From: JACCTU01 sp963848525
GTDB taxonomy: Bacteria > Actinomycetota > Thermoleophilia > Gaiellales > Gaiellaceae
Direction: 5' to 3'
Length of the DNA: 64,000 nt
NCBI GenBank assembly: GCA_963848525.1
Contig: CAWKDZ010000002.1
Span: 1,004,468-1,068,467 of the forward strand
Part shown: positions 61,851 to 64,000 of the stretch, piece after piece
How the letters are laid out: the number at the start of each line of letters is the position of its first letter
Position numbering within the stretch: position 1 is the first letter of the stretch
Position numbers and translations under genes: made by a program
The notes under the pieces: generated by a model
Databases searched by the model: none
Told to the model about the DNA's origin: nothing
The model's input: the letters and a program-made list of their open reading frames with translations, nothing else

Positions 61851-63766
61851 CAGCACCCCGCCGCCTTTGACGGCGGCATGTCGAGCGCGGGGTTGCCGGC
61901 GAAGAAGCCGGACGGCTTGAGCTTGAAGCCGACGTGCGTGACCGGCATCACCGGCCAGTCCTCCGGCCGGACCACGTGGTGGGCGCCGAACGTGTACCAG
62001 AGCACCACGTCCGTGGCCTCGGTGTCGCGGCCCGCGGCGGCGTAGGCCGGGACGCCGTCGCCGCCGGGGTGCTGATTCGGGTAGTCGCCCGCGGCGAAGC
62101 GCTGGCTCGGGTCGTACGCCGTGACCCACACGTGCTCGGCGGTGAACCCGGCCCGCTGGGCGAAGCGCGAGTCCGGCTGGAACATCGGCGCCACGTTCTC
62201 ACCCGGGACCAGCTTGTAGGCGACGGGATCGCCGACGAAGTTCTTGGACTCCGGGTTCTCGATCCGCCAGAACCGACCGCGCAGCGGGTCCACCTGCCCG
62301 CGCGCCGACTCGTCCCCGTACACCGTGCGCTTGGTCACCCAGGCCGTGCCGGTCGGGTTCTCCGGCCCGTACGGCAGCGGCTCGGAATCCACCTGCACGA
62401 CGGTGTTCGTGTTGCCGTCCACGGCCATGTCCAGGCGCACGCAGAAGAAGTGCTGATGGTGCGGCCCGTACAACCCGGGCGCGACCATCGTGCCGTGCGC
62501 GGACCGCGCACCCGGCTCCAAGGCACCCGTCGAGATCACGCCCGTGAGCTTGACCTCGTACTCGATCGTGCCGTCGGTGTAGAGGTACCAGAAGTACCCG
62601 TACTCGTAGTTGCCGACGGTGGCGATGCTGGAGATCACGAGCCGGCGCAGCCGCCGGACCTCGACGTCCTCGGTCCGGAAGTCCGTGTGCTTCCAGCCGA
62701 TGCCGTAGTCCTCCTCGTGCATGCAGATGGCGTTCTCGATCGTCGCCGGTTCGCCGTCCTGGTCGTTGACGACGCCGTCGAAGTAGAAGATCTCGCCGAC
62801 GCAGTCACAGCCCAGCGTGAGTGAGTTCGCCAACCAGCCGACGCCGTACTCGCCCTGGTCGAACACGTTCTTGAAGCGGTGCGTGGGCGCCGGGTCGCCG
62901 TAGGGGACGAACATCTCCGCCAGCGACGCGCGGTAGACGATCGGCCGCCCGGCGTAGCCCAGCTCGTGCAGGACGAGCCCCTCGCGCGGCGTGAAGCCCA
63001 CCCGCACCGACCATTTCTGCCACTCGACGTGGTGACCCTCGACCGTGAAGCTGGCCCCTTCGGGCTGGGTGATCGAGATCGGCTTCAGATCCGGCCGGGG
63101 AGCGGCAAACGACGGCACGTTGTCCGGCGCCGCCATCCGCTCGATGTCGTAGTTGCCGGGCTGGGGCGGCAGCGGCACCACGCCGTAGTCGTCGACGCCG
63201 ATGACCGCCATCGCGTCGAGGTCCACGGTCACCACGAGGCCTTCGACCGGCCGCGCGTAGCCGTGCTCGCCCGGCTCAGAGCGCACCCACGTGAGCGGCC
63301 GCACGATCCGGCGCTCGGACGGGTCGTCCTCGGGCCCGGTGTAGCCCGCGGCCCACGGGTCGACCATCGCCAGCGAGAAGTCCTCGATCCCGCGCCGGCG
63401 CATCGCCGCCTGCCAGTCGGGGTCGCTCTGCACGACCTCCTCGCAGGCCATGAACTCCTCGGCCATCACCGGCGCCTGCACGCCCGGGATGTGCGCGAAG
63501 GCCGTGACGGCCTCGTCGGTGAGCGAGACGACGGCCTCGTAGGTCTTGCGCTCGGCCTTCTCGTAGAAGACGACGAAGGCCTCGCGTGGGGTGTCCGCTC
63601 CGGCCTGGATCGCCGTCTTGGGCGGCTCGTGCAGGCTGATGAAGACGAAGCGCGCCGTCGGCGCCAAGCCCTTCTCGGCCTTCAGAATCGCGCTCGCGGC
63701 GCTCACCTCAGCGGCGCTGAGCGGCTCGAGGGGATGCAGCACCGGGGGTGCGTCAAGGGTGCTCAT
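61841..63766 (-). CDS. Copper amine oxidase
   Basis: A 641-residue enzyme. The topaquinone precursor is Tyr387 in VGNYEYGYFW (consensus N-Y-D/E-Y); the catalytic base is Asp303 in NVFDQGEYGVG. Copper ligands are His437 and His439 in PHHQHFF and the His in MPVTHVGF near residue 609. No signal peptide, so it is intracellular like other actinobacterial phenylethylamine/histamine oxidases. It converts primary amines to aldehydes with H2O2 and ammonia. ATG 63766 overlaps the stop of the amino-acid permease gene, suggesting joint uptake and oxidation of an amine. Confidence 0.96.
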   Translation of the reverse strand: MSTLDAPPVLHPLEPLSAAEVSAASAILKAEKGLAPTARFVFISLHEPPKTAIQAGADTPREAFVVFYEKAERKTYEAVVSLTDEAVTAFAHIPGVQAPVMAEEFMACEEVVQSDPDWQAAMRRRGIEDFSLAMVDPWAAGYTGPEDDPSERRIVRPLTWVRSEPGEHGYARPVEGLVVTVDLDAMAVIGVDDYGVVPLPPQPGNYDIERMAAPDNVPSFAAPRPDLKPISITQPEGASFTVEGHHVEWQKWSVRVGFTPREGLVLHELGYAGRPIVYRASLAEMFVPYGDPAPTHRFKNVFDQGEYGVGWLANSLTLGCDCVGEIFYFDGVVNDQDGEPATIENAICMHEEDYGIGWKHTDFRTEDVEVRRLRRLVISSIATVGNYEYGYFWYLYTDGTIEYEVKLTGVISTGALEPGARSAHGTMVAPGLYGPHHQHFFCVRLDMAVDGNTNTVVQVDSEPLPYGPENPTGTAWVTKRTVYGDESARGQVDPLRGRFWRIENPESKNFVGDPVAYKLVPGENVAPMFQPDSRFAQRAGFTAEHVWVTAYDPSQRFAAGDYPNQHPGGDGVPAYAAAGRDTEATDVVLWYTFGAHHVVRPEDWPVMPVTHVGFKLKPSGFFAGNPALDMPPSKAAGCCHP

Positions 63767-64000
63767 GACGGGATTTCCTCTCGGCTGAACCGGCCGACCT
63801 TGGCGTACGTCTCCTTGTCCTTGGACCGAAGGTACAGCGCGAGGAGCATGCCGGCGACGAAGACCGCGAGCACGACGAACGGGATCGCCTTGATGAAGAT
63901 CGAGTCGCCGGCGCCCGACAGGACGGCGCGGTTGGAGATCAGCAGGTAACAGGCGCCGGCCATCGCCAGCGCGCCCAGGATCGGGGCGATCAGGGTCTTG
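63763..64000 (-). CDS. APC-family amino acid/amine permease, C-terminal end (runs off window)
   Basis: The last 78 residues of a transporter whose frame is open to the window end: two hydrophobic helices (PILGALAMAGACYLLIS and IKAIPFVVLAVFVAGMLLAL) followed by the cytoplasmic tail LRSKDKETYAKVGRFSREEI. The helix-tail pattern is that of APC superfamily permeases (last two helices, R-x-K-D-x-E-x-Y-x-x-V-G-R). Its TGA overlaps the amine oxidase ATG. The substrate is probably an amine or amino acid used by the oxidase (inference). Confidence 0.8.
   Translation of the reverse strand, partial: KTLIAPILGALAMAGACYLLISNRAVLSGAGDSIFIKAIPFVVLAVFVAGMLLALYLRSKDKETYAKVGRFSREEIPS

Overview
The window is a 64-kb piece of very GC-rich, gene-dense DNA. 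Short overlaps of the ATGA/GTGA type, frequent GTG starts, an AfsR/SARP-like regulator and TIR/WD40, STAND-cyclase and ROK proteins point to a high-GC actinobacterium. My best guess is class Thermoleophilia (Gaiellales or Solirubrobacterales); this is inference from gene content, not a placement. I saw no rRNA, tRNA, CRISPR array, phage or insertion sequence. No gene-free stretch exceeds 300 bases. The two largest gaps are 56856-57132, which holds an inverted repeat, and 47831-48047, a divergent promoter region.

Layout. 1-9.1 kb: a methyltransferase, a fumarylacetoacetase-fold hydratase, pterin dehydratase, a large SARP-STAND regulator, an ECF sigma/zinc anti-sigma pair, an ankyrin lipoprotein, and a cupredoxin/membrane protein operon. 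9.1-12 kb: two quinone-oxidoreductase-like dehydrogenases with a divergent TetR regulator and a visible promoter/operator. 12-20.5 kb: an oligosaccharide-type ABC importer operon (binding protein, permease, permease-ATPase fusion, ATPase, GH1 beta-glucosidase) with a divergent LacI regulator whose candidate operator overlaps the importer -10. 20.5-22.4 kb: a winged-helix protein and a methyltransferase. 22.4-29.4 kb: a ribose-type sugar ABC operon with a sugar isomerase/epimerase and a Gfo/Idh/MocA dehydrogenase, controlled by a divergent ROK regulator. 29.4-34 kb: small conserved proteins, a membrane class III adenylate cyclase and a cyclase-STAND-TPR regulator.

34.6-51.1 kb is the unusual region. 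It has a full-length arthropod-type hemocyanin/prophenoloxidase, a subtilisin, three TIR proteins with beta-propellers and a membrane segment, a cyclooxygenase/alpha-dioxygenase-like heme oxygenase, a trypsin-like protease, a peptidoglycan-recognition-type amidase, a metallo-beta-lactamase-fold protein with an altered metal motif, and a truncated nucleotide-sensor-like protein. In animals the same protein classes work in melanization and innate immunity. In bacteria, TIR/WD40/trypsin combinations are typical of conflict systems. I present it as a candidate defence or self/non-self system.

Near 51.12 kb the left gene stops mid-domain and continues directly into a headless, opposite-strand metF. 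This looks like a chimeric join or a rearrangement. From there to the end the genes are housekeeping or metabolic: metF fragment, MBL hydrolase, M29 aminopeptidase, YihY, pyruvate kinase, Ppx/GppA phosphatase, glyoxalase I and II, an AarF/UbiB kinase, a copper amine oxidase and an amino-acid permease.

Many otherwise well-conserved genes on both sides of the join carry isolated one-base insertions, mostly in G/C runs. This looks more like uncorrected long-read error than gene decay. Coordinates of such genes are given for the whole reading span, with the shift sites noted.
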